Of a stretch of DNA of 64,000 bases, positions 1 through 8,491 are shown piece after piece. The position numbers were made by a program, and so were the translations under genes. The first letter of the stretch is position 1; every line of letters begins with the position of its first letter. The notes beneath the pieces were generated by a model. That model was not told the DNA's origin. It was given only the letters and a program-made list of their open reading frames with translations, and did not search any database. Where the stretch lies: the NCBI RefSeq assembly GCF_020144925.1, contig NZ_NSLC01000004.1:310001-374000 (forward strand), given 5' to 3'. Origin of the DNA: Afifella sp. IM 167. Lineage in GTDB: Bacteria > Pseudomonadota > Alphaproteobacteria > Rhizobiales > Afifellaceae.

Positions 1-19
1 GAAGACAAGGGAGACGCTC

Positions 20-1015
20 ATGGCAGAGACATTTCCGGCCCTCCTCATCTCGCGCGACGAGGAGAAGAAGCAGTCGGTCAACCGCGTGACGATGACGCCC
101 GACGAACTGATGGAGGGCGACACGCTGGTGCGCGTCTCCCATTCCACGCTCAACTACAAGGACGCGCTGGCCGTCACCGGCAAGGCGCCGGTGGTGCGGC
201 GCTGGCCGATGATCCCGGGCATCGACCTTGCCGGCGAGGTGGTCTCCTGCGAGAGCGGCGCCTTCGCCGAAGGCGACCCCGTGCTGCTCAATGGCTGGGG
301 CCTCGGCGAGACGCATTACGGCGCCTATGCCGGCATGGCGCGGGTGAAGGCCGACTGGCTGATCCGCCGGCCGGACGCGCTGACGGCGGCCGAGACGATG
401 GCCGTCGGCACCGCCGGCTATACCGCAATGCTGTGCATCCTGGCGCTCGAACGCCACCGCATCACGCCGGAACGCGGGCCGATCGTCGTCACCGGCGCCT
501 CCGGCGGCGTCGGCTCGGTGGCGACCGCCATCCTCGGCAAGCTCGGCTATCACGTCATCGCCTCGACCGGCCGCACGGAGGAGGAGGATTACCTGAAGGG
601 CCTCGGCGCCGCCGAGATCATCGACCGCAAGGAGCTTTCGGAGCCCGGCAAGGCGCTCGGCAAGGAGCGCTGGGCGGGAGGCATCGACTCGGTCGGATCG
701 ACGACGCTCGCCAACGTCCTCGCCCAGACGAATTACGGCGGCGCCGTCGCGGCCTGCGGGCTCGCCGGCGGCATGGACCTGCCGGCTTCCGTCGCCCCGT
801 TCATCCTGCGCGGCGTGTCGCTGCTCGGCATCGATTCGGTGATGGCGCCGAAGAAGGTGCGCGAAGAGGCCTGGGCGCGGATCGCCCGCGACCTCGATCG
901 CGCCAAGCTTTCGGCGATGACCACGACGATCGGCTTCGACGATGTGGAAAAGGCGGCGGCCGACCTTCTTGCCAACAAGGTGCGCGGGCGCACGGTCGTC
1001 AGGATAGGCAGCTAA
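20..1015 (+). CDS. acuI: AcuI/YhdH-type NADPH-dependent acrylyl-CoA reductase family oxidoreductase
   Basis: 331-residue medium-chain (MDR) oxidoreductase of the zinc-free quinone-oxidoreductase branch. The opening FPALLISR, the internal STLNYKDAL and PGIDLAGEV and the Rossmann loop VTGASGGVGS (about residues 157-166) are typical of the AcuI/YhdH group, whose characterised members reduce acryloyl-CoA to propionyl-CoA with NADPH, clearing a toxic electrophile. Length matches the family (about 325-330). The ATG at 20 is preceded by GGGAG at 9-13. The gene stands alone in front of the glycosyltransferase cassette, 83 bp upstream of it. Family membership is clear; the acryloyl-CoA substrate is inferred from the family, and a general quinone or enone reductase is the alternative. 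Confidence 0.85.
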   Translation: MAETFPALLISRDEEKKQSVNRVTMTPDELMEGDTLVRVSHSTLNYKDALAVTGKAPVVRRWPMIPGIDLAGEVVSCESGAFAEGDPVLLNGWGLGETHYGAYAGMARVKADWLIRRPDALTAAETMAVGTAGYTAMLCILALERHRITPERGPIVVTGASGGVGSVATAILGKLGYHVIASTGRTEEEDYLKGLGAAEIIDRKELSEPGKALGKERWAGGIDSVGSTTLANVLAQTNYGGAVAACGLAGGMDLPASVAPFILRGVSLLGIDSVMAPKKVREEAWARIARDLDRAKLSAMTTTIGFDDVEKAAADLLANKVRGRTVVRIGS

Positions 1016-1098
1016 GGCGAAAGCCGGCTATCGGCCTGCAACGGAGGGGCGCTATGCGTGTTTGGGGATGACGTTGTCGTCAAACCCCGAGGCTGTGC

Positions 1099-2154
1099 TT
1101 GTCCCATCGCCGTCCCGCCATCGCCGTTCCGGCCCGCAATGAGGAGAAGCGGCTCCCCCGGCTGATCGCCGCCCTCGGCAGCCAGGACTGGCTTCATGGG
1201 GGCTGGCGCCTGCCGGTGGTCATCGTCCTCAACAATTGTACAGACAATTCACGCGAAGCGGTGCTGGCCACCGCCGCGCATTTTCCGCAACTCGATATCG
1301 AGCTCTTCGATCTCACCCTGCCGCCGGCCGAGAGCCATGTCGGCTGGGCGCGGCGCATCGCCATGGATGCGGCGCTGCTGAAGCGCTGCGAGGTGATCCT
1401 GACGACGGACGCCGATGCCGAGCCGCGGCCGAGCTGGGTCTCGGCCAACCTCGCGGCCGTCGCCGGCGGCGCCGATATCGTCGGCGGGCGCCTGATCGGC
1501 GACCCCGACGAGGAGAGGCGGCACGGAAAGGCCTTCCTGCGGCGGGCGGCGCTGGTCGCCCGCCACCAGCAGCTGGCCGACCGGCTCGCCTCGCTGATCG
1601 ATCCGCTCCCCTACGACCCCTGGCCGCGGCACGTGCACCATACGGGCGGCAGCCTCGCCATCCGCGCCGATCTCTACCGCCATCTGGGCGGCCTGCCGCC
1701 GCTTGCCTGCCGCGAGGATCTGGCGCTCGTCTCGCGCGCCCGCGCCGCCGGGGCGCGGCTTCGCCATGCGCCCGATGCGGAGGTCGTCGTCTCGGCCCGC
1801 CTCGCCGGCCGCACCGGCAACGGCATGGCCGAGTGCATCAGCGGATGGATCGAGGACGAGCGCTGCCGCCGGCCCATTCTCGTGGAGGACCCGGAGCGCG
1901 CCGCGGCGCGCTTCCGCCTGCGCCGCGAACTGCGTGAACTCGCCACCCCCGACGGGCGCTGGCGGAACCCGCATGCCCCGGAACGGCTTTCGCTTCTGTC
2001 GATGGCCGGCGGCCCGATCATGGAACGGCCGCTTTCGCTCATCGAGAGGATCGCAGGCGACGAGCCCGACGCTCCGTGTACCAGGCCAATCGCCGAAGCG
2101 ATCGCCCAACTGGAGGAGCTGGTGAGGGATGCTGAAAGAAGCCACGCGGCCTGA
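1099..2154 (+). CDS. family 2 glycosyltransferase of a small-molecule or lipid cassette
   Basis: 351 residues. The N-terminal half is a GT-A fold: IAVPARNEEKRLP near the start, NNCTDNS around residue 46-52, and a DxD-type metal/nucleotide-sugar motif TTDADAEP around residue 111-118. A second acceptor-side motif, HHTGGSLAIR, follows near residue 180. No membrane segment is evident, so it is probably cytosolic. The start is a TTG; no ATG lies earlier in the frame. Its last 26 bp overlap the next gene, so the two are translationally coupled. In other alphaproteobacteria, as I recall, such a glycosyltransferase sits with an acyl-CoA dehydrogenase-like gene, a NodS-like methyltransferase and a PIG-L deacetylase; the deacetylase is not here. 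Sugar donor and acceptor are unknown. Confidence 0.8.
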   Translation: MSHRRPAIAVPARNEEKRLPRLIAALGSQDWLHGGWRLPVVIVLNNCTDNSREAVLATAAHFPQLDIELFDLTLPPAESHVGWARRIAMDAALLKRCEVILTTDADAEPRPSWVSANLAAVAGGADIVGGRLIGDPDEERRHGKAFLRRAALVARHQQLADRLASLIDPLPYDPWPRHVHHTGGSLAIRADLYRHLGGLPPLACREDLALVSRARAAGARLRHAPDAEVVVSARLAGRTGNGMAECISGWIEDERCRRPILVEDPERAAARFRLRRELRELATPDGRWRNPHAPERLSLLSMAGGPIMERPLSLIERIAGDEPDAPCTRPIAEAIAQLEELVRDAERSHAA

Positions 2155-3274
2155 GCCGTTCAGCCGCACGGAAAGGGAAAGACAGGACGCCGCCCCGGTC
2201 GATCTTGACGCCCTTGCCTGCGAGATCGCGCGCCATGGCGCGCGCCACGACGAGGACGGATCCTTCCCGGCCGAGGGCTTTGCCGCGCTCGGCCGCGCCG
2301 GGCTGCTTTCCGGTCCCCTTCTTTCGGCCGCCCGGATGGAAGACCTTCTTTTCCTGGTCGCCGCGGCCGGCCGCGGCGACCTCAATGTCGGGCGCATCTT
2401 CGAGGGCCATGTGAACGCCCTGCAGCTCCTGGAGCTTTACGGCACGGGCGCGCAGCAGAGGCGCTACCAGGCCGAGGCGTCGGAGGGCGCGCTCCTGGGC
2501 GTGTGGAACACCGACCGGCCGGACGATCCCCTGCGGCTGGAGGCCGGCGTCCTTGCCGGGGCGAAGAACTTCGCCTCCGGCGTCGACGGGGTGTCGCACG
2601 CCATCGTCACGGTGGAGATCGAAGGCGGGCGGCAGATGCTGATCGTGCCGGTCGCGGGCCGGCCGGTCGACCGCTCCTGGTGGAAGCCGCTCGGCATGAA
2701 GGCCTCCGGCAGCCACATCGTGGACTTCACCGGCTATCGGCCACGCGCGGACGAATTCCTCGGCGCGCCGGGCGACTATGTGCGCCAGCCCTGGTTCTCG
2801 GCGGGCGCGATCCGCTTCGCCGCGGTCCATCTCGGCGGGGCGCATGCCGTGGCCGAATGCGCCCGCACGCATCTTTCGCGCACCGGCCGCGCCGCAAATC
2901 CCTATCAGGCGCACCGGCTCGGCGAGATGGCCCGGCTCGTGGAAGGCGGCTATGGCTGGCTGACCCGCGCCGGCGCGGCGTGGCGCGAGGGATGCACCGG
3001 GAAAACGGGCGAAGCGGGCCATGAGCGGGCGGTGGCCAGCGCCAATGCCATGCGCGGCGCCATCGAAGAGCTCTCCATGCAGGTGCTGGCCCTCGCCGAG
3101 CAGGCCGTCGGCGCCGCCGGAATGGTGAAGCCGCACCCGCTGGAGCGCCTGATCCGCGATCTGAGGACCTATCTGCGGCAGCCCAACCCGGACGGGGCGC
3201 TTGCCGCCCTCGGAGAAGCCTACGCCTCAGGCGCCTTCCAGCCCGGCCGCCCGCTTCGCCCGCTCACCAACTGA
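2129..3274 (+). CDS. acyl-CoA dehydrogenase-like flavoprotein lacking the usual catalytic glutamate
   Basis: 381 residues, the length of a medium acyl-CoA dehydrogenase. The N-terminal helical region, a middle beta domain (WKPLGMKASGSH, about residues 186-197) and a C-terminal helical bundle with QAVGAAGM and LIRDLRTYLRQPNPDG can be followed. At the place where typical family members carry YEG, with the base glutamate, this protein has QPNPDG, so a classical alpha,beta-dehydrogenation is doubtful. An ATG at 2129 behind GGAGGAG overlaps the glycosyltransferase by 26 bp. A role in acting on the same conjugate as its neighbours is inference; a hydroxylase, oxidase or non-catalytic member are all possible. 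Confidence 0.75.
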   Translation: MLKEATRPEPFSRTERERQDAAPVDLDALACEIARHGARHDEDGSFPAEGFAALGRAGLLSGPLLSAARMEDLLFLVAAAGRGDLNVGRIFEGHVNALQLLELYGTGAQQRRYQAEASEGALLGVWNTDRPDDPLRLEAGVLAGAKNFASGVDGVSHAIVTVEIEGGRQMLIVPVAGRPVDRSWWKPLGMKASGSHIVDFTGYRPRADEFLGAPGDYVRQPWFSAGAIRFAAVHLGGAHAVAECARTHLSRTGRAANPYQAHRLGEMARLVEGGYGWLTRAGAAWREGCTGKTGEAGHERAVASANAMRGAIEELSMQVLALAEQAVGAAGMVKPHPLERLIRDLRTYLRQPNPDGALAALGEAYASGAFQPGRPLRPLTN

Positions 3275-3284
3275 CGGCGGCACG

Positions 3285-3866
3285 ATGCCCGTCACCGCGA
3301 TCGATCCCGCCGGGTTCGAGGCCAAGTTTCGCGCCGATATCGATCCGTGGGACTACCGCGCCTCGCGGCTGGAACGGGTGAAGCGGCGCGACCTTCTCCT
3401 CGCCTGCGGCCACCGGCCCTATGGGCGCGTTCTGGAACTCGCCTGCGCCATCGGCGTCACCAGCCGCGCGCTCGCCCCGATCTCTCTGCGGCTCCTCGCC
3501 CTCGATTCCTCGCCGACCGCCATCCGGGAAGCTCAGAAGGGCGGCAAGGATCTGAAGAACGTCACATTTCGGCTGGCGACGCTGCCGGCGGAGATGCCGG
3601 CCGGCCCGTTCGACCTCATCGTCGTCTCCGAACTCGCCTATTACCTTCCGCCGGCGGAGCTTGCCCGGCTAGCGAAGATGCTGGGCGGCCGGCTTTCGCG
3701 CGGCGGCCGCGTCGTCGTTCTTCATCACCTTCGCCCCTTCCGGGACGCGGCGATCCATCCGGCGCTCGCCCATGGGCGCCTCGTCAGGCTCTTGGCGCGC
3801 GCCCTGGTGCCGGACTGGCGGCGCCAGACCGCCCGCTACCGGGTCGACGGCCTGGTGAAGCCCTAG
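3285..3866 (+). CDS. NodS-like class I SAM-dependent methyltransferase
   Basis: 193 residues. It opens with a FEAKFRADIDPWDY segment, which in NodS-type N-methyltransferases precedes the methyltransferase core. The SAM-binding stretch follows as VLELACAIGVTSRAL (about residues 47-61) and LLALDSSPTAI, then the post-motif FDLIVVSELAYYL. The start at 3285 is preferred over an upstream in-frame ATG at 3201 because the latter would run 74 bp into the previous gene with proline-rich, non-conserved residues. It lies 10 bp after the dehydrogenase-like gene and closes the cassette. NodS methylates chitin-oligosaccharide backbones in rhizobia, so methylation of a glycosylated product is a reasonable inference, but no nod genes are nearby. 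Confidence 0.75.
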   Translation: MPVTAIDPAGFEAKFRADIDPWDYRASRLERVKRRDLLLACGHRPYGRVLELACAIGVTSRALAPISLRLLALDSSPTAIREAQKGGKDLKNVTFRLATLPAEMPAGPFDLIVVSELAYYLPPAELARLAKMLGGRLSRGGRVVVLHHLRPFRDAAIHPALAHGRLVRLLARALVPDWRRQTARYRVDGLVKP

Positions 3867-3882
3867 GCGGAAAGAGCGCGCG

Positions 3883-4704
3883 TCAGTCCTTGACGACGGT
3901 GGAGATATCCGGCGCGTCGACGGCCTTCATGCCGACGACATGGTAGCCGGAATCGACGTGATGTACCTCGCCGGTGACGGCGCGCCCCATATCGGAGAGG
4001 AGATAAAGGGCCGACTGGCCGACATCGTCCGGCGTCACGGTCCGGCGGAGCGGCGCGTTATACTCGTTCCACTTCAGGATGTAGCGGAAATCGCCGATCG
4101 CGGAGGCCGCCAGCGTCTTGATCGGGCCGGCCGAGATGGCGTTGACGCGGATCCCCTTCGGACCGAGATCGACCGCAAGGTAGCGCACGCTCGCCTCCAG
4201 CGCCGCCTTGGCGACCCCCATGACGTTGTAGTGCGGCATCACCTTTTCGGCGCCGTAATAGGTCAGCGTCAGGATCGAGCCGCCGGGCGACATCAGCTTC
4301 TCCGCCCGCTGGGCCAGCGCCGTCAGCGAATAGCAGGAGACGTAGAGGGACTTCTTGAAGTTGTCCTCTGTCGTGTCGATGTAGCGGCCGTCCAGTTCGT
4401 CCTTGTCGGAATAGGCGACGGCGTGAACGAGGAAATCGAGCCCACCCCATTCGGAGGCGATCTTCTCGAAGACGGCGTCCATCGTGGCCGCATCCGTCAC
4501 ATCGCAATGGCCAACCACGATCGCGCCGAGTTCGGCCGCCAGAGGCTCCACACGCCTCTTCAGCGCATCGCCCTGATAGGTCAGAGCAAGCTGCGCTCCC
4601 GCATCGCTCGCGGCCTTGGCGATCCCCCAGGCTATCGATCTGTTATTGGCAACTCCGAGGATAAGCCCACGTTTTCCCGCCATGATACCGTTTGCTGCGG
4701 TCAT
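3883..4704 (-). CDS. fabI: enoyl-[acyl-carrier-protein] reductase (NADH), FabI
   Basis: 273 residues, a normal FabI. It performs the last reduction of each fatty acid elongation cycle in the cytosol. The divergent SDR nucleotide motif GVANNRSIAWGIA (residues 17-29) and the catalytic pair Tyr159 and Lys166 in YNVMGVAK are present, as is the substrate-loop region SAGPIKTLAAS. The ATG at 4704 has GAGAGG just upstream; an in-frame ATG at 4683 gives MAGKRG and is an alternative. It converges on the methyltransferase gene with 16 bp between stops and diverges from the FAD oxidoreductase over 115 bp. Alphaproteobacteria often carry two FabI paralogues, so this may not be the only one. Confidence 0.95.
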   Translation of the reverse strand: MTAANGIMAGKRGLILGVANNRSIAWGIAKAASDAGAQLALTYQGDALKRRVEPLAAELGAIVVGHCDVTDAATMDAVFEKIASEWGGLDFLVHAVAYSDKDELDGRYIDTTEDNFKKSLYVSCYSLTALAQRAEKLMSPGGSILTLTYYGAEKVMPHYNVMGVAKAALEASVRYLAVDLGPKGIRVNAISAGPIKTLAASAIGDFRYILKWNEYNAPLRRTVTPDDVGQSALYLLSDMGRAVTGEVHHVDSGYHVVGMKAVDAPDISTVVKD

Positions 4705-4819
4705 GTTCCTCTCGCCGTTTCTCGACGCTACGCTTCGTTGTGCCGTGCCCTAATGGCACGGGTTTCAGGGGCCTGCAACAGCCCTTCAATCGGGCGCGGC
4801 AACTGCTATCCTGCCGCCC

Positions 4820-6256
4820 ATGCAGCCAAAACCTGAGCCCGAGCCGGGCAACCTCGACCTGCCCGCCGCCCTCTCGGCCATCGTCGGAGACGCGCAGGTC
4901 CTCACGGGCGAGAAGGAAGTTCTCCCCTATTGCCGGGAGCTGCGCGACCTGTGGCACGGCACGCCCGCGGCCGTGGTGCGGCCCGCGAGCCGGGAGGAAG
5001 TAGCGGCAATCCTTGCGCTCGCCAACGCGCATGGCGTGCCCATCGTGCCGCAGGGGGGAAATACCGGCCTCGTCGGCGCGCAGGTGCCGGACGAGAGCGG
5101 GCGCGAAGTGGTGCTGTCGCTGGAACGCATGAAGGCGATTCGCGACGTCGACGCGGAAGGCGCGACGCTCGTCGTCGAGGCAGGGGTGATCCTGGAGGAG
5201 ATCCACGCCGCGGCGAGCGAAGCGGGCCTGTTCTTTCCCCTCTCGCTCGGCGCGCAGGGCTCCTGCCGAATCGGCGGCAACATCGCCACCAATGCCGGGG
5301 GAACCGGCGTGCTCGCCTACGGCAATACGCGCGAACTCGTCCTCGGGCTGGAGGTCGTGCTTGCCGACGGGCGCATCTGGAACGGGCTCCGGCGCCTCAG
5401 GAAGGACAATACCGGCTACGACCTCAAGCAGCTCTTCATCGGCTCGGAAGGCACGCTCGGCGTCATCACGGCGGCGGCGCTGCGCCTGTTTCCCGCGCCC
5501 AAGGGCCGCTCGGTCGCCTTCGTGGCGGTCGAAAGCCCCGCCGAGGCGCTCACCCTCTTTCGCCGCTTCAGCGCCAGCGCGGGCTCGGGACTGACGGGCT
5601 TCGAGCTGATGCCGCGCATCGGCATCGAATTCACGCTGAAGCACCTTGAGGGCGCGCGCGATCCGCTCGCCGAGCCCTATCCCTGGTACGCGCTGGTGGA
5701 AATATCCTCCGGGCGCAGCGAGGAGGAGGCGGCGAGCATCATGCAGGCGACGCTGGAGGCCGCCTTCGAGGCCGAAGAGCTTCTCGATGCCGCGCCCGCC
5801 GCGAACCTGTCGCAGGCCGCCGATTTCTGGCGCATGCGGCACGGCCTTTCCGAAGTGCAACGCCACGAGGGCGGCTCCATCAAGCACGACGTCTCCGTGC
5901 CGGTGGCGAGGGTGCCGGAGCTGCTGGAGCGGGCCTCGGCCGCCGTCATCGAGCGCATTCCGGGGGTACGGCCCGTCCCCTTCGGCCATCTCGGGGACGG
6001 CAACATCCATTTCAACTTCAGCCAGCCGGAAGGCGCCGAAAAGGCGGAATTCCTCGACCGCTGGGACCAGGTCAACGAGATCGTCCATGCCATCGTGACG
6101 GAGCTTTCCGGCTCGATCTCGGCCGAGCACGGCATCGGCCGGCTGAAGCGCGAGCTTCTGAAGGAGGTCAAGGACGAGGTCGAGATCGACCTGATGCGCA
6201 AGATCAAGCGCGCCTTCGACCCGAACAACATTCTGAGCCCGGGACGGGTGCTGTGA
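4820..6256 (+). CDS. FAD-linked D-2-hydroxyacid dehydrogenase (GlcD / D-2-hydroxyglutarate dehydrogenase type)
   Basis: 478 residues. The N-terminal PP-loop FAD-binding domain carries VPQGGNTGLVG (residues 76-86) and, further on, GGNIATNAGGTGVLAYGNTRE. The C-terminal FAD-oxidase domain carries the HLGDGNIH metal/substrate signature (about 389-396) and the closing EHGIGRLKR. The layout equals GlcD, D-lactate dehydrogenase Dld-type and D-2-hydroxyglutarate dehydrogenases, which oxidise a D-2-hydroxyacid and pass electrons to an acceptor. No glcE/glcF partner lies next to it, which favours the single-subunit D-2-hydroxyglutarate or D-lactate type. Its stop overlaps the next start by 4 bp (GTGA). 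Confidence 0.88.
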   Translation: MQPKPEPEPGNLDLPAALSAIVGDAQVLTGEKEVLPYCRELRDLWHGTPAAVVRPASREEVAAILALANAHGVPIVPQGGNTGLVGAQVPDESGREVVLSLERMKAIRDVDAEGATLVVEAGVILEEIHAAASEAGLFFPLSLGAQGSCRIGGNIATNAGGTGVLAYGNTRELVLGLEVVLADGRIWNGLRRLRKDNTGYDLKQLFIGSEGTLGVITAAALRLFPAPKGRSVAFVAVESPAEALTLFRRFSASAGSGLTGFELMPRIGIEFTLKHLEGARDPLAEPYPWYALVEISSGRSEEEAASIMQATLEAAFEAEELLDAAPAANLSQAADFWRMRHGLSEVQRHEGGSIKHDVSVPVARVPELLERASAAVIERIPGVRPVPFGHLGDGNIHFNFSQPEGAEKAEFLDRWDQVNEIVHAIVTELSGSISAEHGIGRLKRELLKEVKDEVEIDLMRKIKRAFDPNNILSPGRVL

Positions 6257-6717
6257 GCGGCCCGCTCGTCATCGCGGAACTCGGGGCTGAGACCGCGGCG
6301 GAGGACGTGGAGGCTCTCGCCGCCCTGTGGGAGCGGGCCGGCCTGACACGCCCGTGGAACGATCCGAAGGCGGATATCCGCTTCGCGCTTGCCGCGCCTT
6401 CCTCCGCCATCCTCGTCGGGCGCGCGCCCGGCGAGAGCGCCATCGTGGCGAGCGCCATGGTCGGCCATGACGGGCATCGCGGCACGGTCTATTACGTCGC
6501 CACGGATCCCGCCTGCCGCGGCCGGGGTTACGGGCGGGCGATCATGCAGGCGGCGGAGGCGTGGCTTGCCGAGCGCGGCCTGTGGAAGCTCAACCTCCTC
6601 ATTCGCGGCGACAACGAAGCGGCGAAGGGCTTCTACGAGGCGATCGGGTTTCAGGCGCAGGACCGCATCTGCATGCAGAAGGAGATCGGCTCCTCCAAAG
6701 GGGGCGGAACGCGCTAG
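6253..6717 (+). CDS. GNAT acetyltransferase, YpeA-like
   Basis: 154 residues, a single GNAT domain. The acetyl-CoA pyrophosphate loop is [17 protein letters not shown] (about residues 81-97), followed by the C-terminal [21 protein letters not shown] strand-helix typical of the fold. The phrase [14 protein letters not shown] near the N-terminus marks the YpeA subgroup, whose substrate is not established to my knowledge. It starts with GTG overlapping the preceding stop by 4 bp, so it is translationally coupled to the FAD oxidoreductase. Its TAG stop shares the palindrome CTAG (6714-6717) with the stop of the convergent SRAP gene. Confidence 0.85.
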   Translation: MSGPLVIAELGAETAAEDVEALAALWERAGLTRPWNDPKADIRFALAAPSSAILVGRAPGESAIVASAMVGHDGHRGTVYYVATDPACRGRGYGRAIMQAAEAWLAERGLWKLNLLIRGDNEAAKGFYEAIGFQAQDRICMQKEIGSSKGGGTR

Positions 6718-7460
6718 AGCAGCCGCTGCTGCACGGGCTCTTGCGGCGCCTCTTCTGCCTTTTTCTCTTCCTCCCCGGCCGGATCCTCCCGCACGGGCTC
6801 GATCAGTCCCGGATCGTCGTCGACGGCGCGGTTGACGCGGCGCGAGACGGGCACCGCGACGAGGTCGGTCGCCATGCCCTGTTCGGCGAGAAGATCGAGC
6901 GCGGCCTCCGTCATCTCCTCGCCGGACAGCCACAGGTCGAAATCCTCCGGCCGGATGATGGCGGGCGAACGGTGATGCAGGGCGTCGAGCGGCGGGCCGG
7001 CGGCGACGGTGACGATGGCGGCGGTGTCGATCTCGCTGCCATCGGCCCCGATCCAGGTCTCCCAGATGCCGGCGAAGGCGAGCGTGCCCATGCCGGTCGG
7101 GCCGATGAAATAGGGCTGTTTCGGGCCCTTGCCGCGCGCCTGCCATTCGTAGAAACCGGAGGCCGGCACGAGGCAGCGGCGCCGGCGGATGGCGTTCCGG
7201 AAGGCGGGCTTGGCGCGGATATCCTCCGCCCGCGCATTGATGATCAGCGGGAACTTCGCCGTATCCTTCACCCAGGAAGGCAGGAAGCCCCAGCGCATCG
7301 GCACCGCCTCCCGGCCACGATCGCCCTCGCGGATGACGACGATCGGCTGGGTCGGCGCGATGTTGTAGCGCGGCACGAAAAGCCGCGCATCGAGATCGGC
7401 CAGACGGAAAAGCCTCTTGATGGCCTCGCCATCGGCGGTGAGAACGAAACGGCCGCACAT
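6714..7460 (-). CDS. SRAP (YedK/HMCES) protein, abasic-site DNA-protein crosslinking
   Basis: 248 residues. SRAP proteins bind abasic sites in single-stranded DNA by forming a thiazolidine link through Cys2 and shield them from cleavage. The sequence begins MCGRFVL, so Cys2 becomes the new N-terminus after Met removal. Asn75 (LIINARAED), Glu105 (SGFYEW) and a His near 162-163 ([10 protein letters not shown]) match the known active-site set of E. coli YedK. The C-terminal 25 residues are a Glu-rich tail. The ATG at 7460 is fixed by MCGRF; longer in-frame starts upstream are not real. It diverges from a Nudix gene only 45 bp away and its stop overlaps the GNAT stop in CTAG. Confidence 0.92.
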   Translation of the reverse strand: MCGRFVLTADGEAIKRLFRLADLDARLFVPRYNIAPTQPIVVIREGDRGREAVPMRWGFLPSWVKDTAKFPLIINARAEDIRAKPAFRNAIRRRRCLVPASGFYEWQARGKGPKQPYFIGPTGMGTLAFAGIWETWIGADGSEIDTAAIVTVAAGPPLDALHHRSPAIIRPEDFDLWLSGEEMTEAALDLLAEQGMATDLVAVPVSRRVNRAVDDDPGLIEPVREDPAGEEEKKAEEAPQEPVQQRLL

Positions 7461-7505
7461 GAGAAGCGAAGTAGCACGGGCGGCGCCGATTGGGAGATCA
7501 CCGGC

Positions 7506-7958
7506 GTGGATTTCGACGCGAACGAGACATTCGACGGGGCAAGCATCGTACTCCTGAAACCCGGCCATGTGCTGCTGGTGCGCCGGGCAAAGCAGCCTTT
7601 CGCCGGCATCTGGAGCTTTCCGGGCGGGCGGATCGAAGAGGGCGAAGAGCCCGACGCGGCGGCGCGGCGCGAGCTTTTGGAAGAGACCGGCCTTGCCGCC
7701 GACAGGCTCTTCCCTCTCGGGGCCCACACCGCCGGCAGCGAGAGGAAGCTGCGGCTTGCCGTCTTCGCGGCCGCCTGGACGGGCGGTGAGCCGGTGGCGG
7801 CCGACGATGTGGACCGGGCCCTCTTCATCCCCTTCGAGGAGACAAGCAATCTCTGGCTGACGCCCGGCGCCACAGGCTTCATCGCCCGCGCCATCGTCTC
7901 GGGCGCCCTGCCCTCCTGCCGCGGGGAGAATGCGCCCGCAGCGCGCGGGCAGCCTTGA
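7506..7958 (+). CDS. Nudix hydrolase
   Basis: About 150 residues. A complete Nudix box is visible, GRIEEG then E, then REL LEETGL (pattern G x5 E x7 REUxEExGU), so the metal site for cleaving nucleoside diphosphate-linked compounds is intact. The strand before it reads [20 protein letters not shown], typical of ADP-ribose pyrophosphatase or MutT-like members; substrate cannot be told apart from sequence. The chosen start is a GTG at 7506 with GGGAG nine bases upstream; no ATG is available. It diverges from the SRAP gene and runs directly into the TIGR02301 gene. With SRAP it forms a genome and nucleotide-pool maintenance pair. Confidence 0.85.
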   Translation: MDFDANETFDGASIVLLKPGHVLLVRRAKQPFAGIWSFPGGRIEEGEEPDAAARRELLEETGLAADRLFPLGAHTAGSERKLRLAVFAAAWTGGEPVAADDVDRALFIPFEETSNLWLTPGATGFIARAIVSGALPSCRGENAPAARGQP

Positions 7959-7981
7959 AGCGAAAGACGGCGCGGGACATC

Positions 7982-8416
7982 ATGACGGCGATGCGGATTC
8001 GTCACCATGCGGCGGGGGTTCTCCTCGCCCTCTTCCTTGCGGGCGCGGCCTCGGCCGTTGCGGCCCAGGATGCGCCCGTCATCGGCGAGAGTGCGCAGCC
8101 GTCCGAGCCGCCGCCGCCCATCTACGAGCCTCGGCTCCTGCGGCTTGCAGAGATCCTCGGGGCGCTGCACTTCCTGCGCGAACTCTGCGATGCGGGCGAC
8201 GGCGCGGCCTGGAAGCAGGACATGGAGGCACTGATCGCCGCCGAGGCGCCGGGGCCGCAGCGCAAGGCAAAGCTCGTCGGCCGCTTCAACCACGGCTTCG
8301 AGACCTACCATTCGGTCTACCGAAGCTGCACGCCGGCGGCGAAGGAATCGATCGCGCTGTATCTCAAGGAAAGCGCCGAAATCGCCGCCGACATCCGCAC
8401 GCGCTACGGCCAGTAA
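7982..8416 (+). CDS. TIGR02301 family exported protein
   Basis: 144 residues from the ATG at 7982, giving an N-terminal signal peptide (hydrophobic run HAAGVLLALFLAGAASAVA, cleavage near AVAAQD). The mature part carries PRLLRLAEILGALHFLRELC and VGRFNHGFETYHSVYRSCTP; this is the alphaproteobacterial family known as TIGR02301, function unknown, with two conserved cysteines that could form a periplasmic disulfide. A TTG at 7955, overlapping the Nudix stop, is an alternative start and would add nine basic residues. It follows the Nudix gene closely and is probably co-transcribed. Confidence 0.8.
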   Translation: MTAMRIRHHAAGVLLALFLAGAASAVAAQDAPVIGESAQPSEPPPPIYEPRLLRLAEILGALHFLRELCDAGDGAAWKQDMEALIAAEAPGPQRKAKLVGRFNHGFETYHSVYRSCTPAAKESIALYLKESAEIAADIRTRYGQ

Positions 8417-8491
8417 GCACGAATCAGCCGGCCCGCCTCGCTCCTGCCACGGAGAGAAGGTTTGGAGGGCGGAAGCCAAGGGGAGCCAGCG

